NCBI GenBank assembly: GCA_964571855.1
Contig: CAZNDO010000018.1
Coordinates: forward strand, 1 to 64,000
Source: CAYYFX01 sp964571855
GTDB taxonomy: Bacteria; ARS69
Direction of reading: 5' to 3'
Length of the DNA: 64,000 nucleotides
Below, piece after piece: positions 1-9,088 of the stretch. The notes under the pieces are model-generated. The model ran no database searches, was not told the DNA's origin, and saw only the letters and a list, made by a program, of their open reading frames with translations. A program made the translations under genes and the position numbers. Position 1 is the stretch's first letter. The number at the start of each line of letters is the position of its first letter.

Positions 1-707
1 AAGCGGGACTTGTCCGCGTCCACCGCCACCGCGCGGCGGATCACGCGCAGGAGCACCGTGCGCAGCCTGCGGGTCTCGGCCGCCGTCAGCGCGGACGCGC
101 GGCGCCTGGGGTCGATGCGGGACTGGTAGAGCACCTCGTCCGCGATCCAGTTGCCGACACCGGCCGCGAATCCCTGGTCCAGGAGCACGGCCTTCACGGG
201 CGCGGCGCGCGCGCGGAGCGCCCGCGTGAACTCCGCCGGCGCCGGCGGCGACAGCAGCGGGTCGAAGCCCAGGCGCGCCACCGGCGGCTCGTTCTCCGGA
301 TCCTCGCGCAGGCGGATCCGGCCGAGGCGGCGCTTGTCCGTCACGACCAGCTCGCCGCCGTCCTCCAGCCGAAGATGCAACTTCGCGAAGCGCGGCGGCC
401 ACGCCGCGTCCTCCCGGCGCGGACTGGACACGAGGACGAGCGGCGCGGCGTCGCGCGCGCGAAGCCCGCCCGCCATGCCGAAGTGGATCAGGGGATGCGG
501 CGGCCGGTCCAGCTCCAGCCACCAGTGCTTCCCGCGGCGCCGCACGGCGCGCACGGTGCGCCCCGCGAGCTTGCGCGCCACCGTGGACGGCGCCACACCC
601 TCGAACACGATGCGATCCTCCGCGCACGTCGCCCGCACGATCCTCCGCCCGCACGCAACACGCTCGGCCAGCCTGCGTGACGCCTCCACCTCCGGCAGCT
701 CCGGCAT
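1..707 (-). CDS. mutM: Formamidopyrimidine-DNA glycosylase (5' part, gene runs off the window)
   Basis: Base-excision repair enzyme that removes oxidised purines such as 8-oxoguanine and cuts the abasic strand. About 235 codons are visible. The protein opens MPELPEVE, giving the Pro2 nucleophile and Glu3 of the Fpg/Nei family. The conserved RRRGKHWW lysine is near residue 60, HFGMAG at 75-80, the DKRRLG strand near 124, and the helix-two-turn-helix motif DQGFAAGVGNWIADE near 177-191. The C-terminal zinc finger, which would separate Fpg from Nei more firmly, lies outside the window. The start is the ATG at 707, preceded by GGAAGGAGGGG. It is divergent from the acyl-CoA synthetase fusion gene, with 85 bases between the two starts. 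Confidence 0.93.
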   Translation of the reverse strand, partial: MPELPEVEASRRLAERVACGRRIVRATCAEDRIVFEGVAPSTVARKLAGRTVRAVRRRGKHWWLELDRPPHPLIHFGMAGGLRARDAAPLVLVSSPRREDAAWPPRFAKLHLRLEDGGELVVTDKRRLGRIRLREDPENEPPVARLGFDPLLSPPAPAEFTRALRARAAPVKAVLLDQGFAAGVGNWIADEVLYQSRIDPRRRASALTAAETRRLRTVLLRVIRRAVAVDADKSR

Positions 708-764
708 CGCCCCTCCTTCCGCGCCCGCGTCCACCGGCCGCGCGTTCCCGTGGGCGCCGGCCGA

Positions 765-773
765 TGCTAGGAT
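765..773 (+). promoter_or_regulatory. Extended -10 promoter (TGCTAGGAT)
   Basis: TGC followed by TAGGAT matches an extended -10 element (TGn plus a hexamer with 4 of 6 TATAAT bases). It would start transcription near 780, just upstream of the ATG at 793 and downstream of the alternative in-frame ATG at 772. The same TGCTAnGAT word occurs before the aldolase and transglycosylase genes. No clear -35 box is visible. Confidence 0.4.
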
Positions 774-792
774 GCCGGATCCGGGGACGCCG

Positions 793-3700
793 ATGAACCA
801 CGAGATTCCGAGCGACACCGCCGCCCAGTCGCCGCCCATCCGCGCGGAGCTGCTGGCCCACGTCCGCGAGGCGGTGGACGCGCTGGAGACCCTGGCCGAC
901 GCGCCGGGCTCCGCCGCGCGCGCCACGGAGCTCTTGCGCGCCACCCGCGAGGCCCTGGCCTCCCTCGTGCAGGCCCGCGCCGCCGCGGACGAGTCCGCCG
1001 CCGGGCGCATCCACGCCGCCCGTGCGCTCCTGCACCGCATCCTCGAGGCGGCCTCGCGCCGGAACGTGCGCCTCGCCTTCGCCGCCTCCCCGTACGCGGA
1101 GGAGTGGACCGACCTCGTGATCGAGGCCGTCCGCGTGTCCGACTACACGGTAGGCCCGCTGTTCTTCGACCGGGCGCGCGCGCTGGGCGACCGCACGCTC
1201 TTCCTGCTCGCCCCGGACCGCAAGGACGTGCGCGTCTCCTGGAAGCAGGCGGAGGCGCGGGTGCTGGAGATCGGCCGCGCGCTCCTGGCGCTGCGCGCCC
1301 GTGCCGAGGTGGACGCCGCCGCGCCGGTGGCGCTCCTCGGCGCGAACTCCCCCGAGATCGCGCTGTTCGACCTGGCGTGCCTGGTCACGGGGACCGTGAA
1401 CGTGCCGGTGCCCGCGAACCTCCCGCCGGCGCAGGCGGCGGAGATCCTGGCCGCGGCGAAGCCCGGCGCCCTGTTCCTCGGCGACGAGGCGGCCCGCCGC
1501 GCGTGGAACGACGTGCCCGTCCGGCGCGTGCACTGGCTCACTCACCGCATGGAAGGCGCCCCCGGCCCGGCGTCCTTCGCGGACTTCCTGGCGCTGGGCG
1601 CCGGCTCGTCGGACGACGAGGTCCGCAACGCCGCCGCGGCCGTGCGCTCCGGCGACCTCGCCACCGTCATGTACACGTCCGGCACCACGGGCCACCCCAA
1701 GGGCGTCCCGTTCACGCACGGGAACCTCGTGACGAAGCGCTTCGCGCGCGCCGCCGCGTGGCCGGACCTCGGCGAGGGCGACGTCTTCCTCTGCTACCTG
1801 CCGCTGTACCACACGTTCGGCCGCTGGCTGGAGATGCTGGGGTGCGTGTTCTGGGGCGCGATGTACGCGTTCGTGGAGGACGTCTCGGTGGACTCGCTGC
1901 TGTTCTCGTTCCAGCGCGTCCGGCCCACCACGTTCATCAGCGTCCCGAAGAAGTGGATCCAGATCGCGGAGTCCGTGGCGCCGCTGTCCGCGGATGCCGA
2001 CGCGGACCGCGAGACCTCCCACCGTCTCGCCCGCGCGCTGGTGGAGGCCACGGGCGGCCGGCTCAAGCGCGGGCTCTCCGCCGCGGGATACCTCCCGCCC
2101 GCCGTCTTCCGCCGGTTCCACGCCGCGGGGATCGAGCTGCACTCCGGCTTCGGCATGACCGAGGCGACCGGCGGCATCACGATGACGCCGCCGGGGGACT
2201 ACCGGGACGACTCGATCGGCGTGCCGCTCCCCGGCGTCGAGACGAAGGTGGCGGAGGACGGCGAGCTGCTCATCCGCGGCCCCTACGTGACGCCGCCCGC
2301 CGCGGACGAGCCGGAGCGCGTGGACGGCTGGCTCGCCACGGGCGACATCGTGACGAAGGACGCCACCGACCACCTGCGCATCATCGACCGCAAGAAGGAG
2401 ATCTTCAAGAACGTCCAGGGCGAGACGATCTCGCCGCGCCGCGTGGAGCGCCTGTTCGAGGACTTCGACGCGGTGGAGCGCGTGCTGCTGGTGGGCGACG
2501 GCCGCGAGTACTGCACCGTCCTCATCGTCCCGAGCGCGGAGCTGCGCGAGGCGTACGGCCGCGACGCCGCCGGCCCCACGCTGGACGCGCCGGAGCTGCG
2601 CGAGATCTTCGCCCCGGTCGTCTCCACGGTGAACCGCTTCCTCGCCCCGTACGAGCGCCTCGTGGACTTCGCCGTGCTCGCGCGGGACCTGGACGCGGAA
2701 CGCGGCGAGCTCACCGCGAAGGGCACGCCGCGCCGCAAGCTCGTGGCCGAGCGGTTCCGCGATGCGATCGAGCCCATGTACTCCCGCGAGACGCTGACCC
2801 TCCCGGTGGGCGACCTCACGGTGGTCGTGCCGAACTGGTTCCTGCGGCAGACCGGCATCCATGCGCGCGAGCTGCGCTCCTCCGCGAACGGGCTGGAGAT
2901 CGCCACGTCGGGCCGGCGCCTCCCGATCCGGCGCACGGACGGCGGCGTGCTCGTGGGCGACCTGGAGTACGCGAGCGAGCGGGACGAGCTGCTGCTCGGC
3001 GAGATCTTCGGGCGCGCCGAGCTGTGGGTGGGCAACGACGCCGTGCGCCGCTTCGCCGGCCCCGGCATCGAGCACTGGTGGCGGCGCGGGCGGCGGTTCA
3101 AGGTGAGCACGCGCCTCGTGGCGCGCCCGCTGGCCGCGCCGGAGGACGCCGCGTCCCTCCCCACGGCGGTGGCGTCGGACCACGGGCTGGACGCCGGCAT
3201 CCTGCACGAGCTGGCGTGCCGGCTGCGCCATCCGGACGCGGCCGAGCGGCGCGCCACCGTGGAGTCGCTGCGCGAGTCCCTCTCCGGCGACCGTCCCGAG
3301 ATCGACGCGCTCGTGCACGACGTGCTCGCGTCCGGGCTGGCCGATCCCGGCATCCGCGGGGAGTCTCTACGCGCGATCCTGCCCGTGGCGTCCGCGGACG
3401 AGCTGGACGCCCTGGTGGCGCGGCACCTGGAGGACCCGGCCTTCCTGGACGAGCGCGACGTCTCCGTGGCGGCCGGCGCCCCGCTCCGGCCGGACCAGCT
3501 CGATCGCCTCGTGGCCCGCGTGCACGCGCTGGGCAGCGAGGACCGGACGGACCGGGACCGCGTGGACCGCCTCGTGCGCTGGATCGTGCGGCACGCCACC
3601 GAGCACCGGGACAGCCACCTGCAGGTGCGCTCCGCGCTCGCGTGGCTGGCGGACGAGGCGCCGCGCGACGATCTGCGCGCCCGCTTCCGCGAGTGGCTCG

Positions 3701-5610
3701 GCGAGCTGGTGCGCGAGTTCCGCGCGCGTCTCCCGGTCACGGCCCCCGCGGAGGGCGTGTCCTGGGAGGACGTGGTCCGCTTCGACGGGGACCTGGATCC
3801 GGGCCACCGCGCCCGCATCCTCGGCGCCGTCTCCACCACGCCGCTCCTCGTGGAGGCGCGCACGCTGCTCGGCCCCGAGGCGGTGCCGAAGCTCGTCCCG
3901 CTGCAGCCCGGCGCCGTGCGCATCTCCTACCTCGGGCGCGGCACGAGCCGCACCGTGCACCTCCTGGAGTGGACCGATCCCGGCGGCGACGCGTTCGAGG
4001 GCGTGCGCTTCGAGTGCATCCTCAAGGTGAACGACGACCTCTCCTGGGAGGACGTGCAGAAGGAGCTGCGGCTTGCCGTGCGCATCCGCTCCACGTACGC
4101 GCGCGCGATCGTGAAGACCCACGGCGGCGGCTACCGGGACTTCGGGCTGTGGACCGAGGAGTACGTGCCCGGGCTCACGCTGGACCGTCTCGTGGATTCC
4201 CTCGCGCGCGAGCGCATGCGCGCGATGCACGGCCCCGCGGGGCGGCTGCCGGAGGTGTGGCCGTTCCTCGTGTCGTCGTGCGTGTCGCTGATGGTGGACT
4301 TCTGGCGAAGGTCCGGACGGCGCGAGCGGCTCGCGCACCCGAACCCCGCGAAGGTGGTGCTGCCCGAGCACGACTGGCAGATCGGCGGGCGCCTCGTGTC
4401 GGTGGCGGACCGCGTGCCGTGCACCCGACTCACCGACGTCCTGGATTCCGTGCACCGCTTCATCGTGCGCCCCCTGGAGGAGCGGCACGCGGACACGCCG
4501 CTGCCGCCGTCGTGGTCGCCGCTGTTCGCGGCCGCGCTGGAGGTGCTCGGCGAGCGCGAGGGAGTGGAGGCGCTGGAGGCGGAGGCGCCGTGGATGCGGC
4601 CCGCCGCGGACCTGCCCGGCCCGACGCCGGAGCTGGGGCCGCCCGGCCGGCAGCTCGGCGCCGCTGCGCTGCGCTTCGTGTCGTCCGTGAAGCGGCGCGG
4701 CTTCCTCCCCACGCGCATCCGCACCGCGGCGCGCCGCTGGCGCCGCTGGGCGCAGCTGAACCCGCACGCCACGCTCGAGGCGCAGGCCGACACGCTGGAG
4801 CAGTTCGAGGACGCGTACGGGCTGGCGGAGCTGGAGTCGGAGCGGCCGGGATCGCGGCTGCAGCTCTTCCGGCACACCGCGTTCCGCGGGGCCGGTGCGC
4901 CCGTGGTGGCCGCGCTCGACGATCTCGTCACGCGCCTGTTGACGGGTGAGACGACGCGCGACGGCGCGCGCGCCGAGGTGGCGCAGCTCCGCGAGAAGCT
5001 CCCGCTGGACGACCGCGGCGAGTTCTTCCTCGCGCGCCTGCTGTACCCGCACGTGGACCCGCGCGGCCGCGCCGTGCTGCTGCGCGAGGAGGATCCGCGC
5101 GGTGGGCCGGTGGCCGGCGTGGAGGTGGAGCACCGCGACCCGGACGGCGAGATCTTCCGCATCCGCCGCCCCGCGAACCCGAACGAGACGAACGCGCTCA
5201 TCCGCATCTTCCGCGCGTCGAACTTCCGGCGCGTGCCCACGTCGCCGGAGCACGATCTCCTCGTGGTGACCGAGGAGAGCGGCCGCGTCATCGGCGGGCT
5301 CATCTACCGCCGGCCCAGCGTCACCTACGCCGTGCTGGAGTGGATCGTGGTGTCGCGCCACCGGCGCGGCCGCCACATCGGCACCGTGCTGATGGTGGAC
5401 TTCCTGGAGCGGCTCAAGGTGCAGGGCGTGAAGGCGGTCTCCACGGGCTTCTTCCGGCCCGGCTTCTTCGCGCGCTTCGGCTTCGGGCTGGATCCACGCT
5501 ACGCCGGAATCGTGAGGATCCTCTCCGAAACCGCGTCCGGCGAGTTCGCGGCCCCCTCAGTCGCGGCAGCGATGGGACCGATACCGGACGAGGAGGGCCG
5601 AACCGCCTGA
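793..5610 (+). CDS. Acyl-CoA synthetase / kinase-like / GNAT acetyltransferase fusion protein
   Basis: A 1605-residue protein in three blocks. Residues about 90-650 are an AMP-forming long-chain acyl-CoA synthetase: the P-loop YTSGTTGHPKG is near 294, a GFGMTEATGG motif near 455, and the DRKKEIFKNVQGE hinge and catalytic-loop region near 531. Residues about 780-1300 begin with HEAT-like helices and then resemble a kinase-like nucleotide-binding fold (ISYLGRGTSRTVHLLEW, followed by a strand with FECILKV). Residues about 1454-1590 are a GNAT acetyltransferase with the acetyl-CoA loop RHRRGRHIGT. Free-standing ligases of this family are about 550-650 residues. The start at 793 has GGGGA upstream and a promoter-like element at 765; an ATG at 772 is also in frame. 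The next ligase gene overlaps the stop codon (ATGA). The activated acid and the targets of the two extra domains are unknown. Confidence 0.85.
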   Translation: MNHEIPSDTAAQSPPIRAELLAHVREAVDALETLADAPGSAARATELLRATREALASLVQARAAADESAAGRIHAARALLHRILEAASRRNVRLAFAASPYAEEWTDLVIEAVRVSDYTVGPLFFDRARALGDRTLFLLAPDRKDVRVSWKQAEARVLEIGRALLALRARAEVDAAAPVALLGANSPEIALFDLACLVTGTVNVPVPANLPPAQAAEILAAAKPGALFLGDEAARRAWNDVPVRRVHWLTHRMEGAPGPASFADFLALGAGSSDDEVRNAAAAVRSGDLATVMYTSGTTGHPKGVPFTHGNLVTKRFARAAAWPDLGEGDVFLCYLPLYHTFGRWLEMLGCVFWGAMYAFVEDVSVDSLLFSFQRVRPTTFISVPKKWIQIAESVAPLSADADADRETSHRLARALVEATGGRLKRGLSAAGYLPPAVFRRFHAAGIELHSGFGMTEATGGITMTPPGDYRDDSIGVPLPGVETKVAEDGELLIRGPYVTPPAADEPERVDGWLATGDIVTKDATDHLRIIDRKKEIFKNVQGETISPRRVERLFEDFDAVERVLLVGDGREYCTVLIVPSAELREAYGRDAAGPTLDAPELREIFAPVVSTVNRFLAPYERLVDFAVLARDLDAERGELTAKGTPRRKLVAERFRDAIEPMYSRETLTLPVGDLTVVVPNWFLRQTGIHARELRSSANGLEIATSGRRLPIRRTDGGVLVGDLEYASERDELLLGEIFGRAELWVGNDAVRRFAGPGIEHWWRRGRRFKVSTRLVARPLAAPEDAASLPTAVASDHGLDAGILHELACRLRHPDAAERRATVESLRESLSGDRPEIDALVHDVLASGLADPGIRGESLRAILPVASADELDALVARHLEDPAFLDERDVSVAAGAPLRPDQLDRLVARVHALGSEDRTDRDRVDRLVRWIVRHATEHRDSHLQVRSALAWLADEAPRDDLRARFREWLGELVREFRARLPVTAPAEGVSWEDVVRFDGDLDPGHRARILGAVSTTPLLVEARTLLGPEAVPKLVPLQPGAVRISYLGRGTSRTVHLLEWTDPGGDAFEGVRFECILKVNDDLSWEDVQKELRLAVRIRSTYARAIVKTHGGGYRDFGLWTEEYVPGLTLDRLVDSLARERMRAMHGPAGRLPEVWPFLVSSCVSLMVDFWRRSGRRERLAHPNPAKVVLPEHDWQIGGRLVSVADRVPCTRLTDVLDSVHRFIVRPLEERHADTPLPPSWSPLFAAALEVLGEREGVEALEAEAPWMRPAADLPGPTPELGPPGRQLGAAALRFVSSVKRRGFLPTRIRTAARRWRRWAQLNPHATLEAQADTLEQFEDAYGLAELESERPGSRLQLFRHTAFRGAGAPVVAALDDLVTRLLTGETTRDGARAEVAQLREKLPLDDRGEFFLARLLYPHVDPRGRAVLLREEDPRGGPVAGVEVEHRDPDGEIFRIRRPANPNETNALIRIFRASNFRRVPTSPEHDLLVVTEESGRVIGGLIYRRPSVTYAVLEWIVVSRHRRGRHIGTVLMVDFLERLKVQGVKAVSTGFFRPGFFARFGFGLDPRYAGIVRILSETASGEFAAPSVAAAMGPIPDEEGRTA

Positions 5611-7304
5611 TGGATCCGAGACCCTGGCACGCCCGCTACGACGAGGGCGTGCCCGCCTCCATCCCCGACGACGTGCCCTCCGTCCCGGAGCTGCTCCGGG
5701 AAGGGGCGCGGCGCTTCCCGGACCGCGCGGCCGTCCGCTTCATGAACTGCCGGATGACGTGGCGCGAACTGGACGAGGCGGTGGACCGCTTCGCCGGCGG
5801 GCTCGCCGCGCTCGGCGTCGCGCCCGGCGACCGCGTGGCGATCCAGCTCCCGAACCTGCCGCAGACGGTGATCGCGTTCCTGGGGACGCTGCGCGCGGGC
5901 GGCGTGGCCGTGATGACGAACCCGCTGGCGATGCCGCCGGAGATCGAGCGGCAGTGGACGGACGCGGGCTGTCGCGCGGCGGTCGTGGCGGACTTCCTGT
6001 GGCCGAAGCTGGACCCCATGCGCTCCCGGCTGCCCGTGCGCGACTGGATCGTGGCCGGAATCGCGGAGTACCTGCGCTTCCCGCTGAAGCAGCTCGCGCC
6101 GATGAAGCTGAAGCGCGCGGAGCCGCCGCTCACCGCGGACGTGCCGCGCGAGCCGCACGTGCACGCGTTCCGCCGCCTCGTGGCGGGCGCCGCGCGCACG
6201 ACGGCCCCGATGCCCGCGCTCGAGGACCTCGCCGCGCTGCAGTACACGGGCGGCACCACCGGCGCCTCGAAGGGCGCCATGCTCACGCACGCGAACCTCG
6301 CGCGGCAGGCGCGCCAGCTCATGGCGTGGATGCCGGAGCTCGTGCCCGGCGAGGAGGTGTTCCTGGCCGCGCTGCCGTACTTCCACGTGTTCGGCCTCAC
6401 GGTGGCCATGGTGCTCCCGGTAGCGCTCTCCGCCACGATGATCGTGGAGGCGAACCCCCGCGAGACGGCGCGGCTCATCGACGCCGTGAACCGGCACCGC
6501 GTGACGATCTTCCCGGTGGTCCCGGCGCTGGTGAACGCCATGTCCGCGCACGAGCGCGCGACGACGCTGGAGGTGGGCTCGCTCAAGCTGTGCGTGTCCG
6601 GCTCGGCGCCGCTCCCGGAGGAGACGCTGCGCCGCTTCGAGGAGATCACCGGCGGGCGCATCGTGGAGGGCTTCGGGCTGACCGAGGCGTCGCCCGTGAC
6701 GCACGTGAACCCCACGCGCGGCCCGCGCAAGGTCAACCACATCGGCATGCCGCTGCCGTCCACGGACTGCCGGCTCGTGTCCGTGGACGACGGAGTCACG
6801 GAGGTGCCCGCGGGCGCGGAGGGCGAGCTGCTGCTGCGCGGCCCGCAGGTGATGCGCGGCTACTGGAACCGCCCGGAGGAGTCCGCGGAGGCGCTGCGCG
6901 ACGGCTGGCTGCACACGGGCGACCTGGCGACCATGGACGCGGACGGGTACTTCCGCATCTGCGGCCGCAAGAAGGACATGATCGTGGTGGGCGGCTTCAA
7001 GGTGTACCCGGACGAGGTGGACCGCGTGCTCGCCGAGCACCCCGACGTGGTGGAGGCCGCCACGATCGGCGTGCCCGACGACCAGCGCGGCGAGATCGTG
7101 AAGTCCTTCGTGGTCTTGCGCGAGGGGACGAACGCGGAGGCGGAGGCGCTGCGTACCTTCTGCCGCGAACGCCTCGCCGCCTACAAGGTCCCGCGCGAGG
7201 TGGAGGTGCGCGACGCCCTCCCCAAGAGCACGATCCTCAAGATCCTCCGGCGCCAGCTCGTGGAGGAGGAGCTGCGCAAGCGCGGTCGGACGGCGACCGC
7301 GTAG
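5610..7304 (+). CDS. Long-chain fatty acid CoA ligase (FadD-like)
   Basis: A 564-residue AMP-forming acyl-CoA ligase that activates a carboxylic acid through an acyl-adenylate. The ATP-binding loop YTGGTTGASKG is near residue 212, the adenine/acyl pocket motif EGFGLTEASPV near 352, GWLHTGDLA near 433, and the hinge GRKKDMIVVGGFKVYP near 452, followed by the C-terminal lysine region PKSTILKILRRQL. The length is typical of FadD. Its ATG overlaps the TGA of the upstream fusion gene by one base, so the two ligases are probably translated together. This suggests a shared lipid or fatty-acid pathway, but the sequence does not fix the substrate. Confidence 0.92.
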   Translation: MDPRPWHARYDEGVPASIPDDVPSVPELLREGARRFPDRAAVRFMNCRMTWRELDEAVDRFAGGLAALGVAPGDRVAIQLPNLPQTVIAFLGTLRAGGVAVMTNPLAMPPEIERQWTDAGCRAAVVADFLWPKLDPMRSRLPVRDWIVAGIAEYLRFPLKQLAPMKLKRAEPPLTADVPREPHVHAFRRLVAGAARTTAPMPALEDLAALQYTGGTTGASKGAMLTHANLARQARQLMAWMPELVPGEEVFLAALPYFHVFGLTVAMVLPVALSATMIVEANPRETARLIDAVNRHRVTIFPVVPALVNAMSAHERATTLEVGSLKLCVSGSAPLPEETLRRFEEITGGRIVEGFGLTEASPVTHVNPTRGPRKVNHIGMPLPSTDCRLVSVDDGVTEVPAGAEGELLLRGPQVMRGYWNRPEESAEALRDGWLHTGDLATMDADGYFRICGRKKDMIVVGGFKVYPDEVDRVLAEHPDVVEAATIGVPDDQRGEIVKSFVVLREGTNAEAEALRTFCRERLAAYKVPREVEVRDALPKSTILKILRRQLVEEELRKRGRTATA

Positions 7305-7316
7305 CGGCGCGCCTGA

Positions 7317-8744
7317 TCACGCCACCTCGGTCTCCGGGTGCATCGGCGCCGGGACGGCCGCTTCCTGCACCAAGAGCGAGCGGCGCCACGCGTCGCTGCG
7401 GAAGCGGAAGACCAGCGGCACGGACAGGGCCGCCACCCACACCACGCAGGCCAGCCACCCGCCCTCCACGCCCATGCCCAGCCGCACCACGAGCAGCCAG
7501 GCGAGCGGCACGAAGACGAGCCACGCGGCGGCCGTGGCCACCCACATCACGTAGCGCGTGTCCCCCGCACCACGCAAGGCGCTGCCGAGCACGACCTGGA
7601 TGGCGTCCCCGAGCTGGAACAGGGCGGCCCACCGCATCACGCTCGCGCCGAGGCCGCGGACGCCGGCATCGCCGGTGAAGAGCCCGAACAGCTCCCCGCC
7701 GAAAACGAAGAACACGGCGCCCAGCGCGCCCATGTACACGCCGGCGATCCGCAGGCTGGTCCAGCCGGCGCGCGCGGCGGATGCCGGATCCTTCGCACCC
7801 AGGTACTGCCCCACGAGCGTCTGCGCGGCGGTGCCCACGGCGAATCCCGGCATGAACGACGTGCGGATCAGCGTGATCGCGATCACGTTCGTGGCCGCCT
7901 GCGCGGAGTCCAGCCGCGCGATGCCGAGCGTGAACAGCGTCCACGCGGTGATGTCGAACATCCAGTGCAGCCCCGCGGGGGCGCCCACGCGGAAGAGGTC
8001 GCGCGCGTCCGCCAACGAGCTGCGCCGGAAGTGCAGCGGCGCGGGGAGGCCGCGGATCCGGCGCATCTCGGACGCCAGGCCCAGCAGGATCCACTGCGCC
8101 GCGGTGGCGATCACCGTGGCCCACGCCAGCCCGGCGACGCCGAGCGGCGGGATGCCGAGCGGGGCGAAGCCGAGGACGAACGCCGCATCCAGGATCACGT
8201 TCAGGGCGTTCGCCACCAGGGCCACGACCATGGGCGTGATCGTGTCGCCGATGCCGCGGAAGTAGCACTCCTGCACGCGGCTCAGGAAGACCGGGCCCGT
8301 GCCGAGGATGCGGATCGTCCAGTAGGTCGTGGCCGCGGGCACCATGTCGGCGGCGATCCCGAGCGTCTCGAACATCGGGCCGCCCACGAGCGCGAGGGGT
8401 GCGAGCAGGAGCGAGCACGCGACCGCCGCGTGCAGCCCCGCCGTCCCGTAGCGGGCCGCACGGTCCGGCTGGTTCGCGCCGGTGTGCTGCGCCACGAACG
8501 TTTGCACGATCTCCAGCGTGCCCATGAAGAAGGCGTAGAACGCCCACAGGAGCGTCCCGCAGAACCCCACGGCGCCCTGCTCGGTGGTCCCCAGTCGCCC
8601 CGCGAAGTACGTGTCCGCCGCCAGCATCAGCGACAGGGACACGGTGCTGACCACGACCGGCCAGGCCAGCACGAGCACCTCGCGCGTCCGTCCGCGGAGG
8701 ACGGGCGGCGGGAGCGTGGTCTCGGGAAGCAGCGGGGCGCTCAC
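7317..8744 (-). CDS. MATE family efflux transporter
   Basis: A 475-residue inner-membrane protein with about twelve hydrophobic segments in two homologous halves, as in the multidrug and toxic compound extrusion family, which exchanges cationic drugs or metabolites for Na+ or H+. Conserved stretches include the first helix (LVLAWPVVVSTVSLSLM) and the repeated Q-T-x-V-G-Q-type motif near 275-285. The GTG start at 8744 is chosen because GGAGG sits six bases upstream; an in-frame ATG at 8783 would add 13 basic residues and lacks a comparable site. It converges on the FadD-like gene with 12 bases between stops. The substrate cannot be inferred. Confidence 0.9.
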   Translation of the reverse strand: MSAPLLPETTLPPPVLRGRTREVLVLAWPVVVSTVSLSLMLAADTYFAGRLGTTEQGAVGFCGTLLWAFYAFFMGTLEIVQTFVAQHTGANQPDRAARYGTAGLHAAVACSLLLAPLALVGGPMFETLGIAADMVPAATTYWTIRILGTGPVFLSRVQECYFRGIGDTITPMVVALVANALNVILDAAFVLGFAPLGIPPLGVAGLAWATVIATAAQWILLGLASEMRRIRGLPAPLHFRRSSLADARDLFRVGAPAGLHWMFDITAWTLFTLGIARLDSAQAATNVIAITLIRTSFMPGFAVGTAAQTLVGQYLGAKDPASAARAGWTSLRIAGVYMGALGAVFFVFGGELFGLFTGDAGVRGLGASVMRWAALFQLGDAIQVVLGSALRGAGDTRYVMWVATAAAWLVFVPLAWLLVVRLGMGVEGGWLACVVWVAALSVPLVFRFRSDAWRRSLLVQEAAVPAPMHPETEVA

Positions 8745-9088
8745 GGGGAACCTCCGTGCACCGGTTTTCCTTGCGGTGCGCAAAACGGCACAGCATACAT
8801 TACCCCGTGGGCGGTGAGCACCTCGGTCGGCCCCCTCGACCCCGTCCGCGCCCCCGGAGCCCCGGCACCACGCCGGGAGTCCACCCTCCTCCCGCCGGCA
8901 CGGGACGGGCAGGGCGGAGCCGCCGGGAGCGCCCGGAGGTCGATCGGCGCCGGATCATCCGCGAGGGGACGAAAACCCCCTCCAGAAGCCAGCCCGAATC
9001 ACCGATTGGAGACTGAAAAGTCTCCTTTCATCCGCGCCCGGGTGGGGGCGCGGGAGACCGGGAACCGGGAGGTTCCGGAGGTGCGCCG
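8745..9088. other. Divergent intergenic region, MATE gene / cytochrome cluster
   Basis: A 344-base gene-free stretch between divergent genes. It holds the word GCGGTGCGCAAA at 8773-8784, which recurs upstream of the large cytochrome operon at 45353, an A+T-rich patch at 8782-8805 whose minus strand contains TATGCT as a weak -10 for the MATE gene, and a perfect small hairpin at 9008-9025. GGAGG sites lie just before the ATG at 9089. No convincing open frame or RNA gene was seen. Confidence 0.5.
9008..9025. promoter_or_regulatory. GAAA-tetraloop hairpin upstream of the cytochrome cluster
   Basis: GGAGACT at 9008-9014 pairs perfectly with AGTCTCC at 9019-9025 across a GAAA tetraloop. On the plus strand it is followed by TTTCA and lies 63 bases before the cytochrome start, inside the probable leader. 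It could be an mRNA leader structure, a weak attenuator or a dyad protein-binding site; the sequence does not decide. Confidence 0.45.

Noticed and set aside
151..792. Upstream extension of the acyl-CoA synthetase fusion to an ATG at 151
   Set aside because: It would run antisense through mutM, which has clear Fpg motifs; the extension is Arg/Ser/Pro-rich with no domain, and a promoter-like box and ribosome site favour 793.
3367..5376. Long antisense frame opposite the fusion protein
   Set aside because: Low-complexity composition (Arg, Ala, His, Val) and no domain; it mirrors codon periodicity of the plus-strand gene.
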